Below are positions 11,184-23,111 of a DNA stretch of 64,000 nt, one piece after another. The notes under the pieces are model-generated. The model did not search any database and was not told the origin of the DNA. It saw only the letters and a list, made by a program, of their open reading frames with translations. The DNA comes from Pampus argenteus. Its lineage: Eukaryota; Chordata; Actinopteri; Scombriformes; Stromateidae. A program made the translations under genes and the position numbers. How positions within the stretch are numbered: position 1 is the stretch's first letter; the number at the start of each line of letters is the position of its first letter. The stretch spans positions 1,938,501 to 2,002,500 of the forward strand of contig CM072881.1 in assembly GCA_036937835.1 (NCBI GenBank). Reading direction: 5' to 3'.

Positions 11184-14100
11184 TGATGGCAAACATGGTT
11201 TTGATTGAAAATATTGCTCCTTGTTTAAGAAAAACTATAGTTGTCAGTTTTGGGCTTCTCTCGCCGAGAGAAAGCTATTTTTACAAATGTTACAGTAAAA
11301 GCTGCAGGAAGCTCTCAGAAGTGAGTTTTTTGCTCCTAATCATTAGAAATCAGTTACTTGTTGATGGCGAACATGGTTTTGATTGAAAATATTGCTCCTT
11401 GTTTAAGAAAAACAGTAGTTGTCAGTTTTGGGCTTCTCTCGCCGAGAGAAAGCTATTTTTACAAATGTTACAGTAAAAGCTGCAGGAAGCTCTCAGAAGT
11501 GAGTTTTTTGCTCCTAATCATTAGAAATCAGTTACTTGTTGATGGCAAACATGGTTTTGTTTGAAAATATTGCTCCGTGTTTAAGAAAAACAGTACTTGT
11601 CAGTTTTGGCCTTCTCTCGCTGAGATAAAGCTATTTTTACAAATGTTACAGTAAAAGCTGCAGGAAGCTCTCAGAAGTGAGTTTTTTGCTCATAATCATT
11701 AGAAATCAGTTACTTGTTGATGGCAAACATGGTTTTGATTGAAAATATTGCTCCTTATTTAAGAAAAACTATAGTTGTCAGTTTTGGGCTTCTCTCGCCG
11801 AGAGAAAGCTATTTTTTACAAATGTTACAGTAAAAGCTGCAGGAAGCTCTCAGAAGTGAGTTTTTTGCTCATAATCATTAGAAATCAGTTACTTGTTGAT
11901 GGCAAACATGGTTTTGATTGAAAATATTGCTCCTTGTTTAAGAAAAACTATAGTTGTCAGTTTTGGCCTTCTCTCGACGAGAGAAAGCTATTTTTACAAA
12001 TGTTACAGTAAAAGCTGCAGGAAGCTCTCAGAAGTGAGTTTTTTGCTCCTAATCATTAGAAATCAGTTACTTGTTGATGGCAAACATGGTTTTGATTGAA
12101 AATATTGCTCCTTGTTTAAGAAAAACTACAGTTGTCAGTTTTGGGTTTCTCTCACCGAGAGAAAGCTATTTTTACAAATGTTACAGTAAAAGCTGAAGGA
12201 AGCTCTCAGAAGTGAGTTTTTTGCTCCTAATCATTAGAAATCACTTACTTGTTGATGGCAAACATGGTTTTGAATTAAAATATTGCTCCTTGTTTAAGAA
12301 AAACTATAGTTGTCAGTTTTGGGCTTCTCTCAACGAGAGAAAGCTATTTTTACAAATGTTACAGTAAAAGCTGCAGGAAGCTCTCAGAAGTGAGTTTTTT
12401 GCTCCTAATCATTAGAAATCAGTTACTTGTTGATGGCAAACATGGTTTTGTTTGAAAATATTGCTCCTTGTTTAAGAAAAACAGTAGTTGTCAGTTTTGG
12501 CCTTCTCTCGCTGAAATAAAGCTATTTTTACAAATGTTACAGTAAAAGCTGCAGGAAGCTCTCAGAAGTGAGTTTTTTGCTCCTAATCATTAGAAATCAG
12601 TTACTTGTTGATGGCAAACATGGTTTTGATTGAAAATATTGCTCCTTGTTTAAGAAAAACAGTAGTTGTCAGTTTTGGCCTTCTCTCGCTGAAATAAAGC
12701 TATTTTTACAAATGTTACAGTAAAAGCTGCAGGAAGCTCTCAGAAGTGAGTTTTTTGCTCCTAATCATTAGAAATCAGTTACTTGTTGATAGCAAACATG
12801 GTTTTGTTTGAAAATATTGCTCCTTGTTTAAGAAAAACAGTACTTGTCAGTTTTGGCCTTCTCTCGCTGAGATAAAGCTATTTTTACAAATGTTACAGTA
12901 AAAGCTGCAGGAAGCTCTCAGAAGTGAGTTTTTTGGTTCTAATCATTGGAAATCAGTTACTTGTTGATGGCAAACATGGTTTTGATTGAAAATATTGCTC
13001 CTTGTTTAAGAAAAACAGTAGTTGTCAGTTTTGGCCTTCTCTCGCCGAGAGAAAGCTATTTTTACAAATGTTACAGTAAAAGCTGCAGGAAGCTCTCAGA
13101 AGTGAGTTTTTTGCTCCTAATCATTAGAAATCAGTTACTTGTTGATGGCAAACATGGTTTTGATTGAAAATATTGCTCCTTGTTTAAGAAAAACAGTAGT
13201 TGTCAGTTTTGACCTTCTCTCGCTGAAATAAAGCTATTTTTACAAATGTTACAGTAAAAGCTGCAGGAAGCTCTCAGAAGTGAGTTTTTTGCTCCTAATC
13301 ATTAGAAATCAGTTACTTGTTGATGGCAAACATGGTTTTGTTTGAAAATATTGCTCCTTGTTTAAGAAAAACAGTAGTTGTCAGTTTTGGCCTTCTCTCG
13401 CTGAAATAAAGCTATTTTTACAAATGTTACAGTAAAAGCTGCAGGAAGCTCTCAGAAGTGAGTTTTTTGCTCCTAATCATTAGAAATCAGTTACTTGTTG
13501 ATAGCAAACATGGTTTTGTTTGAAAATATTGCTCCTTGTTTAAGAAAAACAGTACTTGTCAGTTTTGGCCTTCTCTCGCTGAGATAAAGCTATTTTTACA
13601 AATGTTACAGTAAAAGCTGCAGGAAGCTCTCAGAAGTGAGTTTTTTGCTTCTAATCATTAGAAATCAGTTACTTGTTGATGGCAAACATGGTTTTGATTG
13701 AAAATATTGCTCCTTGTTTAAGAAAAACAGTAGTTGTCAGTTTTGGCCTTCTCTCGCCGAGATAAAGCTATTTTTACAAATGTTACAGTAAAAGCTGCAG
13801 GAAGCTCTCAGAAGTGAGTTTTTTGCTTCTAATCATTAGAAATCAGTTACTTGTTGATGGCAAACATGGTTTTGATTGAAAATATTGCTCCTTGTTTAAG
13901 AAAAACTGTAGTTGTCAGTTTTGGCCTTCTCTCGCCGAGAGAAAGCTATTTTTACAAATGTTACAGTAAAAGCTGCAGGAAGCTCTCAGAAGTGAGTTTT
14001 TTGCTCCTAATCATTAGAAATCAGTTACTTGTTGATGGCAAACATGGTTTTGATTGAAAATATTGCTCCTTGTTTAAGAAAAACTGTAGTTGTCAGTTTT

Positions 14101-14744
14101 GGGCTTCTCTCGCCGAGAGAAAGCTATTTTTACAAATGTTACAGTAAAAGCTGCAGGAAGCTCTCAGAAGTGAGTTTTTTGCTCATAATCATTAGAAATC
14201 AGTTACTTTTTGATGGCAAACATGGTTTTGATTGAAAATATTGCTCCTTGTTTAAGAAAAACAGTAGTTGTCAGTTTTGGCCTTCTCTCGCTGAAATAAA
14301 GCTATTTTTACAAATGTTACAGTAAAAGCTGCAGGAAGCTCTCAGAAGTGAGTTTTTTGCTCCTAATCATTAGAAATCAGTTACTTGTTGATGGCAAACA
14401 TTGTTTTGATTGAAAATATTGCTCCTTGTTTAAGAAAAACTGTAGTTGTCAGCTTTGGGCTTCTCTCGCCGAGAGAAAGCTATTTTTACAAATGTTACAG
14501 TAAAAGCTGCGGGAAGCTCTCAGAAGTGAGTTTTTTGGTCCTAATCATTAGAAATCAGTTACTTGTTGATGGCAAACATGGTTTTGATTGAAAATATTGC
14601 TCCTTGTTTAAGAAAAACTGTAGTTGTCAGTTTTGGGCTTCTCACGCCGAGAGAAAGCTATTTTTACAAATGTTACAGTAAAAGCTGCAGGAAGCTCCTA
14701 GAAGTGAGTTTTTCGGTCCTAATCGTTAGAAATCAGTTACTTGT
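11006..14744 (+). repeat. Super-repeat L, copy 3 (partial, 21 monomers)
   Basis: Matches copy 2 at +5,163 bp from about 6,021 to about 9,560 of copy 2. Landmarks are GAATTA (12,272), TGATAGC (12,787 and 13,499), and the ACTGTAG group from 13,855. It begins with a hybrid monomer and lacks one monomer relative to copies 1 and 2: the GAATTA spacing is 1,247 bp instead of 1,425. Homology to copy 2 ends near 14,740, where TGATGGCC follows. Confidence 0.82.
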
Positions 14745-16347
14745 TGATGGCCAACATGGTTTTGATTGAAAATATTGCTCCTTGTTTAAGAAAAACTGTA
14801 GTTGTCAGTTTTGGGCTTCTCTCGCCGAGAGAAAGCTATTTTTACAAATGTTACAGTAAAAGCTGCGGGAAGCTCTCAGAAGTGAGTTTTTTGGTCCTTA
14901 TCATTAGAAATCAGTTACTTGTTGATGGCAAACATGGTTTTGATTGAAAATATTGCTCCTTGTTTAAGAAAAACTGTAGTTGTCAGTTTTGGCCTTCTCT
15001 CGCTGAGATAAAGCTATTTTTACAAATGTTACAGTAAAAGCTGCAGGAAGCTCTCAGAAGTGAGTTTTTTGCTCATAATCATTAGAAATCAGTTACTTGT
15101 TGATGGCAAACATGGTTTTGATTGAAAATATTGCTCCTTGTTTAAGAAAAACAGTAGTTGTCAGTTTTGGCCTTCTCTCGCTGAAATAAAGCTTTTTTTA
15201 CAAATGTTACAGTAAAAGCTGCAGGAAGCTCTCAGAAGTGAGTTTTTTGCTCCTAATCATTAGAAATCAGTTACTTGTTGATGGCAAACATTGTTTTGAT
15301 TGAAAATATTGCTCCTTGTTTAAGAAAAACTATAGTTGTCAGCTTTGGGCTTCTCTCACTGAGAGAAAGCTATTTTTACAAATGTTACAGTAAAAGCTGC
15401 AGGAAGCTCTCAGAAGTGAGTTTTTTGCTCCTAATCATTAGAAATCAGTTACTTGTTGATGGCAAACATGGTTTTGTTTGAAAATATTGCTCCTTGTTTA
15501 AGAAAAACAGTACTTGTCAGTTTTGGCCTTCTCTCGCTGAGATAAAGCTATTTTTACAAATGTTACAGTAAAAGCTGCAGGAAGCTCTCAGAAGTGAGTT
15601 TTTTGCTTCTAATCATTAGAAATCAGTTACTTGTTGATGGCAAACATGGTTTTGTTTGAAAATATTGCTCCTTGTTTAAGAAAAACAGTAGTTGTCAGTT
15701 TTGGCCTTCTCTCGCTGAGATAAAGCTATTTTTACAAATGTTACAGTAAAAGCTGCAGGAAGCACTCAGAAGTGAGTTTTTTTGCTCCTAATCATTAGAA
15801 ATTAGTTACTTGTTGATGTCAAACATGGTTTTGATTGAAAATATTGCTCCCTGTTTAAGAAAAACAGTAGTTGTCAGTTTTGGCCTTCTCTCGCCGAGAG
15901 AAAGCTATTTTTACAAATGTTACAGTAAAAGCTGCAGGAAGCTCTCAGAAGTGAGTTTTTTGCTCATAATCATTAGAAATCAGTTACTTGTTGATGGCAA
16001 ACATGGTTTTGATTGAAAATATTGCTCCTTGTTTAAGAAAAACAGTAGTTGTCAGTTTTGGCCTTCTCTCGCTGAAATAAAGCTTTTTTTACAAATGTTA
16101 CAGTAAAAGCTGCAGGAAGCTCTCAGAAGTGAGTTTTTTGCTCCTAATCATTAGAAATCAGTTACTTGTTGATGGCAAACATTGTTTTGATTGAAAATAT
16201 TGCTCCTTGTTTAAGAAAAACTATAGTTGTCAGCTTTGGGCTTCTCTCACCGAGAGAAAGCTATTTTTACAAATGTTACAGTAAAAGCTGCAGGAAGCTC
16301 TCAGAAGTGAGTTTTTTGCTCATAATCATTAGAAATCAGTTACTTGT
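14745..16347 (+). repeat. Nine-monomer tandem repeat, unit 1 (1,603 bp)
   Basis: Starts at a TGATGGCC/ACTGTAG monomer with CTGCGGG and GGTCCTTATC. The same nine monomers follow immediately at 16,348. This unit agrees with the single copy at 32,369 at the three sites where unit 2 differs. Confidence 0.9.
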
Positions 16348-17950
16348 TGATGGCCAACATGGTTTTGATTGAAAATATTGCTCCTTGTTTAAGAAAAACT
16401 GTAGTTGTCAGTTTTGGGCTTCTCTCGCCGAGAGAAAGCTATTTTTACAAATGTTACAGTAAAAGCTGCGGGAAGCTCTCAGAAGTGAGTTTTTTGGTCC
16501 TTATCATTAGAAATCAGTTACTTGTTGATGGCAAACATGGTTTTGATTGAAAATATTGCTCCTTGTTTAAGAAAAACTGTAGTTGTCAGTTTTGGCCTTC
16601 TCTCACTGAGATAAAGCTATTTTTACAAATGTTACAGTAAAAGCTGCAGGAAGCTCTCAGAAGTGAGTTTTTTGCTCATAATCATTAGAAATCAGTTACT
16701 TGTTGATGGCAAACATGGTTTTGATTGAAAATATTGCTCCTTGTTTAAGAAAAACAGTAGTTGTCAGTTTTGGCCTTCTCTCGCTGAAATAAAGCTTTTT
16801 TTACAAATGTTACAGTAAAAGCTGCAGGAAGCTCTCAGAAGTGAGTTTTTTGCTCCTAATCATTAGAAATCAGTTACTTGTTGATGGCAAACATTGTTTT
16901 GATTGAAAATATTGCTCCTTGTTTAAGAAAAACTATAGTTGTCAGCTTTGGGCTTCTCTCACTGAGAGAAAGCTATTTTTACAAATGTTACAGTAAAAGC
17001 TGCGGGAAGCTCTCAGAAGTGAGTTTTTTGCTCCTAATCATTAGAAATCAGTTACTTGTTGATGGCAAACATGGTTTTGTTTGAAAATATTGCTCCTTGT
17101 TTAAGAAAAACAGTACTTGTCAGTTTTGGCCTTCTCTCGCTGAGATAAAGCTATTTTTACAAATGTTACAGTAAAAGCTGCAGGAAGCTCTCAGAAGTGA
17201 GTTTTTTGCTTCTAATCATTAGAAATCAGTTACTTGTTGATGGCAAACATGGTTTTGTTTGAAAATATTGCTCCTTGTTTAAGAAAAACAGTAGTTGTCA
17301 GTTTTGGCCTTCTCTCGCTGAGATAAAGCTATTTTTACAAATGTTACAGTAAAAGCTGCAGGAAGCACTCAGAAGTGAGTTTTTTTGCTCCTAATCATTA
17401 GAAATTAGTTACTTGTTGATGTCAAACATGGTTTTGATTGAAAATATTGCTCCCTGTTTAAGAAAAACAGTAGTTGTCAGTTTTGGCCTCCTCTCGCCGA
17501 GAGAAAGCTATTTTTACAAATGTTACAGTAAAAGCTGCAGGAAGCTCTCAGAAGTGAGTTTTTTGCTCATAATCATTAGAAATCAGTTACTTGTTGATGG
17601 CAAACATGGTTTTGATTGAAAATATTGCTCCTTGTTTAAGAAAAACAGTAGTTGTCAGTTTTGGCCTTCTCTCGCTGAAATAAAGCTTTTTTTACAAATG
17701 TTACAGTAAAAGCTGCAGGAAGCTCTCAGAAGTGAGTTTTTTGCTCCTAATCATTAGAAATCAGTTACTTGTTGATGGCAAACATTGTTTTGATTGAAAA
17801 TATTGCTCCTTGTTTAAGAAAAACTATAGTTGTCAGCTTTGGGCTTCTCTCACCGAGAGAAAGCTATTTTTACAAATGTTACAGTAAAAGCTGCAGGAAG
17901 CTCTCAGAAGTGAGTTTTTTGCTCATAATCATTAGAAATCAGTTACTTGT
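16348..17950 (+). repeat. Nine-monomer tandem repeat, unit 2 (1,603 bp)
   Basis: Almost identical to unit 1. Differences found by eye are CACTGAG for CGCTGAG (about 16,605), CTGCGGG for CTGCAGG (about 17,004) and CTCCTCTC for CTTCTCTC (about 17,490). All three are absent from the copy at 32.4-34.0 kb, so they arose in this unit. Confidence 0.9.
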
Positions 17951-18306
17951 TGATGGCAAACATGGTTTTGATTGAAAATATTGCTCCTTGTTTAAGAAAA
18001 ACAGTAGTTGTCAGTTTTGGCCTTCTCTCCCTGAAATAAAGCTATTTTTACAAATGTTACAGTAAAAGCTGCAGGAAGCTCTCAGAAGTGAGTTTTTTGC
18101 TCCTAATCATTAGAAATCAGTTACTTGTTGATGACAAACATGGTTTTGTTTGAAAATATTGCTCCTTGTTTAAGAAAAACTATAGTTGTCAGTTTTGGGC
18201 TTCTCTCGCCGAGAGAAAGCTATTTTTACAAATGTTACAGTAAAAGCTGCAGGAAGCTCTCAGAAGTGAGTTTTTTGCTCCTAATCATTAGAAATCAGTT
18301 ACTTGT
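17951..18306 (+). repeat. Two linking monomers
   Basis: A type B monomer with CTCTCCCTGAAAT, then a TGATGAC/GTTTGA monomer with ACTATAG. Together with the two monomers before them they match 20,976-21,687 in order and markers at about +3,381 bp, although the last monomer differs in its right half. Confidence 0.75.
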
Positions 18307-20975
18307 TGATGGCAAACATGGTTTTGATTGAAAATATTGCTCCTTGTTTAAAGAAAACTATAGTTGTCAGTTTTGGGCTTCTCTCGCCGAGAGAAAGCTA
18401 TTTTTACAAATGTTACACTAAAAGCTGCAGGAAGCTCTCAGAAGTGAGTTTTTTGCTCCTAATCATTAGAAATCAGTTACTTGTTGATGGCAAACATGGT
18501 TTTGTTTGAAAATATTGCTCCTTGTTTAAGAAAAACAGTACTTGTCAGTTTTGGCCTTCTCTCGCTGAGATAAAGCTATTTTTACAAATGTTACAGTAAA
18601 AGCTGCAGGAAGCTCTCAGAAGTGAGTTTTTTGCTCCTAATCATTAGAAATCAGTTACTTGTTGATGGCAAACATGGTTTTGATTGAAAATATTGCTCCT
18701 TGTTTAAGAAAAACAGTACTTGTCAGTTTTGGCCTTCTCTCGCTGAGATAAAGCTATTTTTACAAATGTTACAGTAAAAGCTGCAGGAAGCACTCAGAAG
18801 TGAGTTTTTTGCTCCTAATCATTAGAAACCAGTTACTTGTTGATGGCAAACATGGTTTTGATTGAAAATATTGCTCCTTGTTTAAAGAAAACTATAGTTG
18901 TCAGTTTTGGGCTTCTCTCGCCGAGAGAAAGCTATTTTTACAAATGTTACACTAAAAGCTGCAGGAAGCTCTCAGAAGTGAGTTTTTTGCTCATAATCAT
19001 TAGAAATCAGTTACTTGTTGATGGCAAACATGGTTTTGATTGAAAATATTGCTCCTTGTTTAAGAAAAACAGTAGTTGTCAGTTTTGGCCTTCTCTTGCT
19101 GAAATAAAGCTATTTTTACAAATGTTACAGTAAAAGCTGCAGGAAGCTCTCAGAAGTGAGTTTTTTGCTCCTAATCATTAGAAATCAGTTACTTGTTGAT
19201 GGCAAACATGGTTTTGATTGAAAATATTGCTCCTTGTTTAAGAAAAACTATAGTTGTCAGTTTTGGCCTTCTCTCGCTGAGATAAAGCTATTTTTACAAA
19301 TGTTACAGTAAATGCTGCAGGAAGCTCTCAGAAGTGAGTTTTTTGCTTCTAATCATTGGAAATCAGTTACTTGTTGATGGCAAACATGGTTTTGATTGAA
19401 AATATTGCTCCTTGTTTAAGAAAAACAGTAGTTGTCAGTTTTGGGCTTCTCTCGCCGAGAGAAAGCAATTTTTACAAATGTTACAGTAAAAGCTGCAGGA
19501 AGCTCTCAGAAGTGAGTTTTTTGCTCCTAATCATTAGAAATCAGTTACTTGTTGATGGCAAACATGGTTTTGATTGAAAATATTGCTCCTTGTTTAAGAA
19601 AAACTATAGTTGTCAGTTTTGGGCTTCTCTCGCCGAGAGAAAGCTATTTTTACAAATGTTACAGTAAAAGCTGCAGGAAGCTCTCAGAAGTGAGTTTTTT
19701 GCTCCTAATCATTAGAAATCAGTTACTTGTTGATGGCAAACATGGTTTTGTTTGAAAATATTGCTCCTTGTTTAAGAAAAACAGTAGTTGTCAGTTTTGG
19801 CCTTCTCTCGCTGAGATAAAGCTATTTTAACAAATGTTACAGTAAAAGCTGCAGGAAGCTCTCAGAAGTAAGTTTTTTGCTCCTAATCATTAGAAATCAG
19901 TTACTTGTTGATGGCGAACATGGTTTTGATTGAAAATATTGCTCCTTGTTTAAGAAAAACAGTAGTTGTCAGTTTTGGGCTTCTCTCGCCGAGAGAAAGC
20001 TTTTTTTACAAATGTTACAGTAAAAGCTGCAGGAAGCTCTCAGAAGTGAGTTTTTTGCTCCTAATCATTAGAAATCAGTTACTTGTTGATGGCAAACATG
20101 GTTTTGATTGAAAATATTGCTCCTTGTTTAAGAAAAATAGTAGTTGTCAGTTTTGGCCTTCTCTCGCCGAGAGAAAGCTATTTTTACAAATGTTACAGTA
20201 AAAGCTGCAGGAAGCTCTCAGAAGTGAGTTTTTTGCTCATAATCATTAGAAATCAGTTACTTGTTGATGACAAACATGGTTTTGTTTGAAAATATTGCTC
20301 CTTGTTTAAGAAAAACAGTAGTTGTCAGTTTCGGCCTTCTCTCGCTGAAATAAGGCTATTTTTACAAATGTTACAGTAAAAGCTGCAGGAAGCTCTCAGA
20401 AGTGAGTTTTTTGCTCCTAATCATTAGAAATCAGTTACTTGTTGATGGCAAACATGGTTTTGATTGAAAATATTGCTCCTTGTTTAAGAAAAACTATAGT
20501 TGTCAGTTTTGGGCTTCTCTCGCCGAGAGAAAGCTATTTTTACAAATGTTACAGTAAAAGCTGCAGGAAGCTCTCAGAAGTGAGTTTTTTGCTCCTAATC
20601 ATTAGAAATCAGTTACTTGTTGATGGCAAACATGGTTTTGTTTGAAAATATTGCTCCTTGTTTAAGAAAAACAGTAGTTGTCAGTTTTGGCCTTCTCTCG
20701 CTGAGATAAAGCTATTTTTACAAATGTTACAGTAAAAGCTGCAGGAAGCTCTCAGAAGTAAGTTTTTGCTCCTAATCATTAGAAATCAGTTACTTGTTGA
20801 TGGCGAACATGGTTTTGATTGAAAATATTGCTCCTTGTTTAAGAAAAACAGTAGTTGTCAGTTTTGGGCTTCTCTCGCCGAGAGAAAGCTATTTTTACAA
20901 ATGTTACAGTAAAAGCTGCAGGAAGCTCTCAGAAGTGAGTTTTTTGCTCCTAATCATTAGAAATCAGTTACTTGT
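18307..20975 (+). repeat. Block C, copy 1 (2,669 bp, 15 monomers)
   Basis: Matches 22,400-24,891 at +4,093 bp, then at +3,916 bp after about 19,553. Markers in order: TTTAAAGAAAAC with CACTAAAAG, GAAGCACTC, GAAACCAG, CTCTTGCTG, TTTTAACAAATG with AAGTAAG, AAAGCTTTTTTTAC, and the cassette K opening. Copy 2 lacks the monomer at 19,375 (GAAAGCAATTT). Confidence 0.85.
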
Positions 20976-21687
20976 TGATGGCAAACATGGTTTTGTTTGA
21001 AAATATTGCTCCTTGTTTAAGAAAAACAGTAGTTGTCAGTTTTGGCCTTCTCTCGCTGAAATAAAGCTTTTTTTACAAATGTTACAGTAAAAGCTGCAGG
21101 AAGCTCTCAGAAGTGAGTTTTTTGCTCCTAATCATTAGAAATCAGTTACTTGTTGATGGCAAACATTGTTTTGATTGAAAATATTGCTCCTTGTTTAAGA
21201 AAAACTATAGTTGTCAGCTTTGGGCTTCTCTCACCGAGAGAAAGCTATTTTTACAAATGTTACAGTAAAAGCTGCAGGAAGCTCTCAGAAGTGAGTTTTT
21301 TGCTCATAATCATTAGAAATCAGTTACTTGTTGATGGCAAACATGGTTTTGATTGAAAATATTGCTCCTTGTTTAAGAAAAACAGTAGTTGTCAGTTTTG
21401 GCCTTCTCTCCCTGAAATAAAGCTATTTTTACAAATGTTACAGTAAAAGCTGCAGGAAGCTCTCAGAAGTGAGTTTTTTGCTCCTAATCATTAGAAATCA
21501 GTTACTTGTTGATGACAAACATGGTTTTGTTTGAAAATATTGCTCCTTGTTTAAGAAAAACAGTACTTGTCAGTTTTGGCCTTCTCTCGCTGAAATAAAG
21601 CTATTTTTACAAATGTTACAGTAAAAGCTGCAGGAAGCTCTCAGAAGTGAGTTTTTTGCTCATAATCATTAGAAATCAGTTACTTGT
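20976..21687 (+). repeat. Four monomers related to the end of block T
   Basis: Order: AAAGCTTTTTTTAC; ACATTGTTTTG with CAGCTTTGG; CTCTCCCTGAAAT; TGATGAC with GTTTGA. The first three match 17,595-18,128 closely. The fourth changes to ACAGTAC with GCTGAAATAAAG and CTCATAATC. Confidence 0.75.
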
Positions 21688-23111
21688 TGATGGCAAACAT
21701 GGTTTTGATTGAAAATATTGCTCCTTATTTAAGAAAAACTATAGTTGTCAGTTTTGGGCTTCTCTCGCCGAGAGAAAGCTATTTTTACAAATGTTACAGT
21801 AAAAGCTGCAGGAAGCTCTCAGAAGTGAGTTTTTTGCTCATAATCATTAGAAATCAGTTACTTGTTGATGACAAACATGGTTTTGTTTGAAAATATTGCT
21901 CCTTGTTTAAGAAAAACAGTACTTGTCAGTTTTGGCCTTCTCTCGCTGAGATAAAGCTATTTTAACAAATGTTACAGTAAAAGCTGCAGGAGGCTCTCAG
22001 AAGTGAGTTTTTTCCTCATAATCATTAGAAATCAGTTACTTGTTGATGACAAACATGGTTTTGTTTGAAAATATTGCTCCTTGTTTAAGAAAAACAGTAC
22101 TTGTCAGTTTTGGCCTTCTCTCGCTGAAATAAAGCTATTTTTACAAATGTTACAGTAAAAGCTGCAGGAAGCTCTCAGAAGTGAGTTTTTTGCTCCTAAT
22201 CATTAGAAATCAGTTACTTGTTGATGGCAAACATGGTTTTGATTGAAAATATTGCTCCTTGTTTAAGAAAAACTATAGTTGTCAGTTTTGGGCTTCTCTC
22301 GCCGAGAGAAAGCTATTTTTACAAATGTTACAGTAAAAGCTGCAGGAAGCTCTCAGAAGTGAGTTTTTTGCTCCTAATCATTAGAAATCAGTTACTTGTT
22401 GATGGCAAACATGGTTTTGATTGAAAATATTGCTCCTTGTTTAAAGAAAACTATAGTTGTCAGTTTTGGGCTTCTCTCGCCGAGAGAAAGCTATTTTTAC
22501 AAATGTTACACTAAAAGCTGCAGGAAGCTCTCAGAAGTGAGTTTTTTGCTCCTAATCATTAGAAATCAGTTACTTGTTGATGGCAAACATGGTTTTGTTT
22601 GAAAATATTGCTCCTTGTTTAAGAAAAACAGTACTTGTCAGTTTTGGCCTTCTCTCGCTGAGATAAAGCTATTTTTACAAATGTTACAGTAAAAGCTGCA
22701 GGAAGCTCTCAGAAGTGAGTTTTTTGCTCCTAATCATTAGAAATCAGTTACTTGTTGATGGCAAACATGGTTTTGATTGAAAATATTGCTCCTTGTTTAA
22801 GAAAAACAGTACTTGTCAGTTTTGGCCTTCTCTCGCTGAGATAAAGCTATTTTTACAAATGTTACAGTAAAAGCTGCAGGAAGCACTCAGAAGTGAGTTT
22901 TTTGCTCCTAATCATTAGAAACCAGTTACTTGTTGATGGCAAACATGGTTTTGATTGAAAATATTGCTCCTTGTTTAAAGAAAACTATAGTTGTCAGTTT
23001 TGGGCTTCTCTCGCCGAGAGAAAGCTATTTTTACAAATGTTACACTAAAAGCTGCAGGAAGCTCTCAGAAGTGAGTTTTTTGCTCATAATCATTAGAAAT
23101 CAGTTACTTGT
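21688..23111 (+). repeat. Eight-monomer relative of the 39-44 kb HOR
   Basis: Begins with the CTTATTTAAG type A monomer, then TGATGAC with TTTTAACAAATG and TTTTTTCCTC, TGATGAC with GCTGAAATAAAG, two type A (the second with CACTAAAAG), two type B (the second with GAAGCACTC), and a GAAACCAG/CACTAAAAG type A. This is the order of the HOR units at 40,917 and 42,520, less the ninth monomer. Confidence 0.83.

Larger units (their letters stand above)
13855..18128 (+). repeat. Block T, left copy (4,274 bp)
   Basis: Matches 31,479-34,149 at +17,624 bp up to 16,347, then at +16,021 bp. The difference equals the extra 1,603-bp tandem copy inside this block. Markers are ACTGTAG, CTTCTCACGCC, CTGCGGG, GGTCCTTATC, ACATTGTTTTG with CAGCTTTGG, AAAGCTTTTTTTAC (which creates a HindIII site), GAAGCACTC and TGATGTCAAAC. 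The first 890 bp are also the tail of super-repeat L copy 3. Confidence 0.88.
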
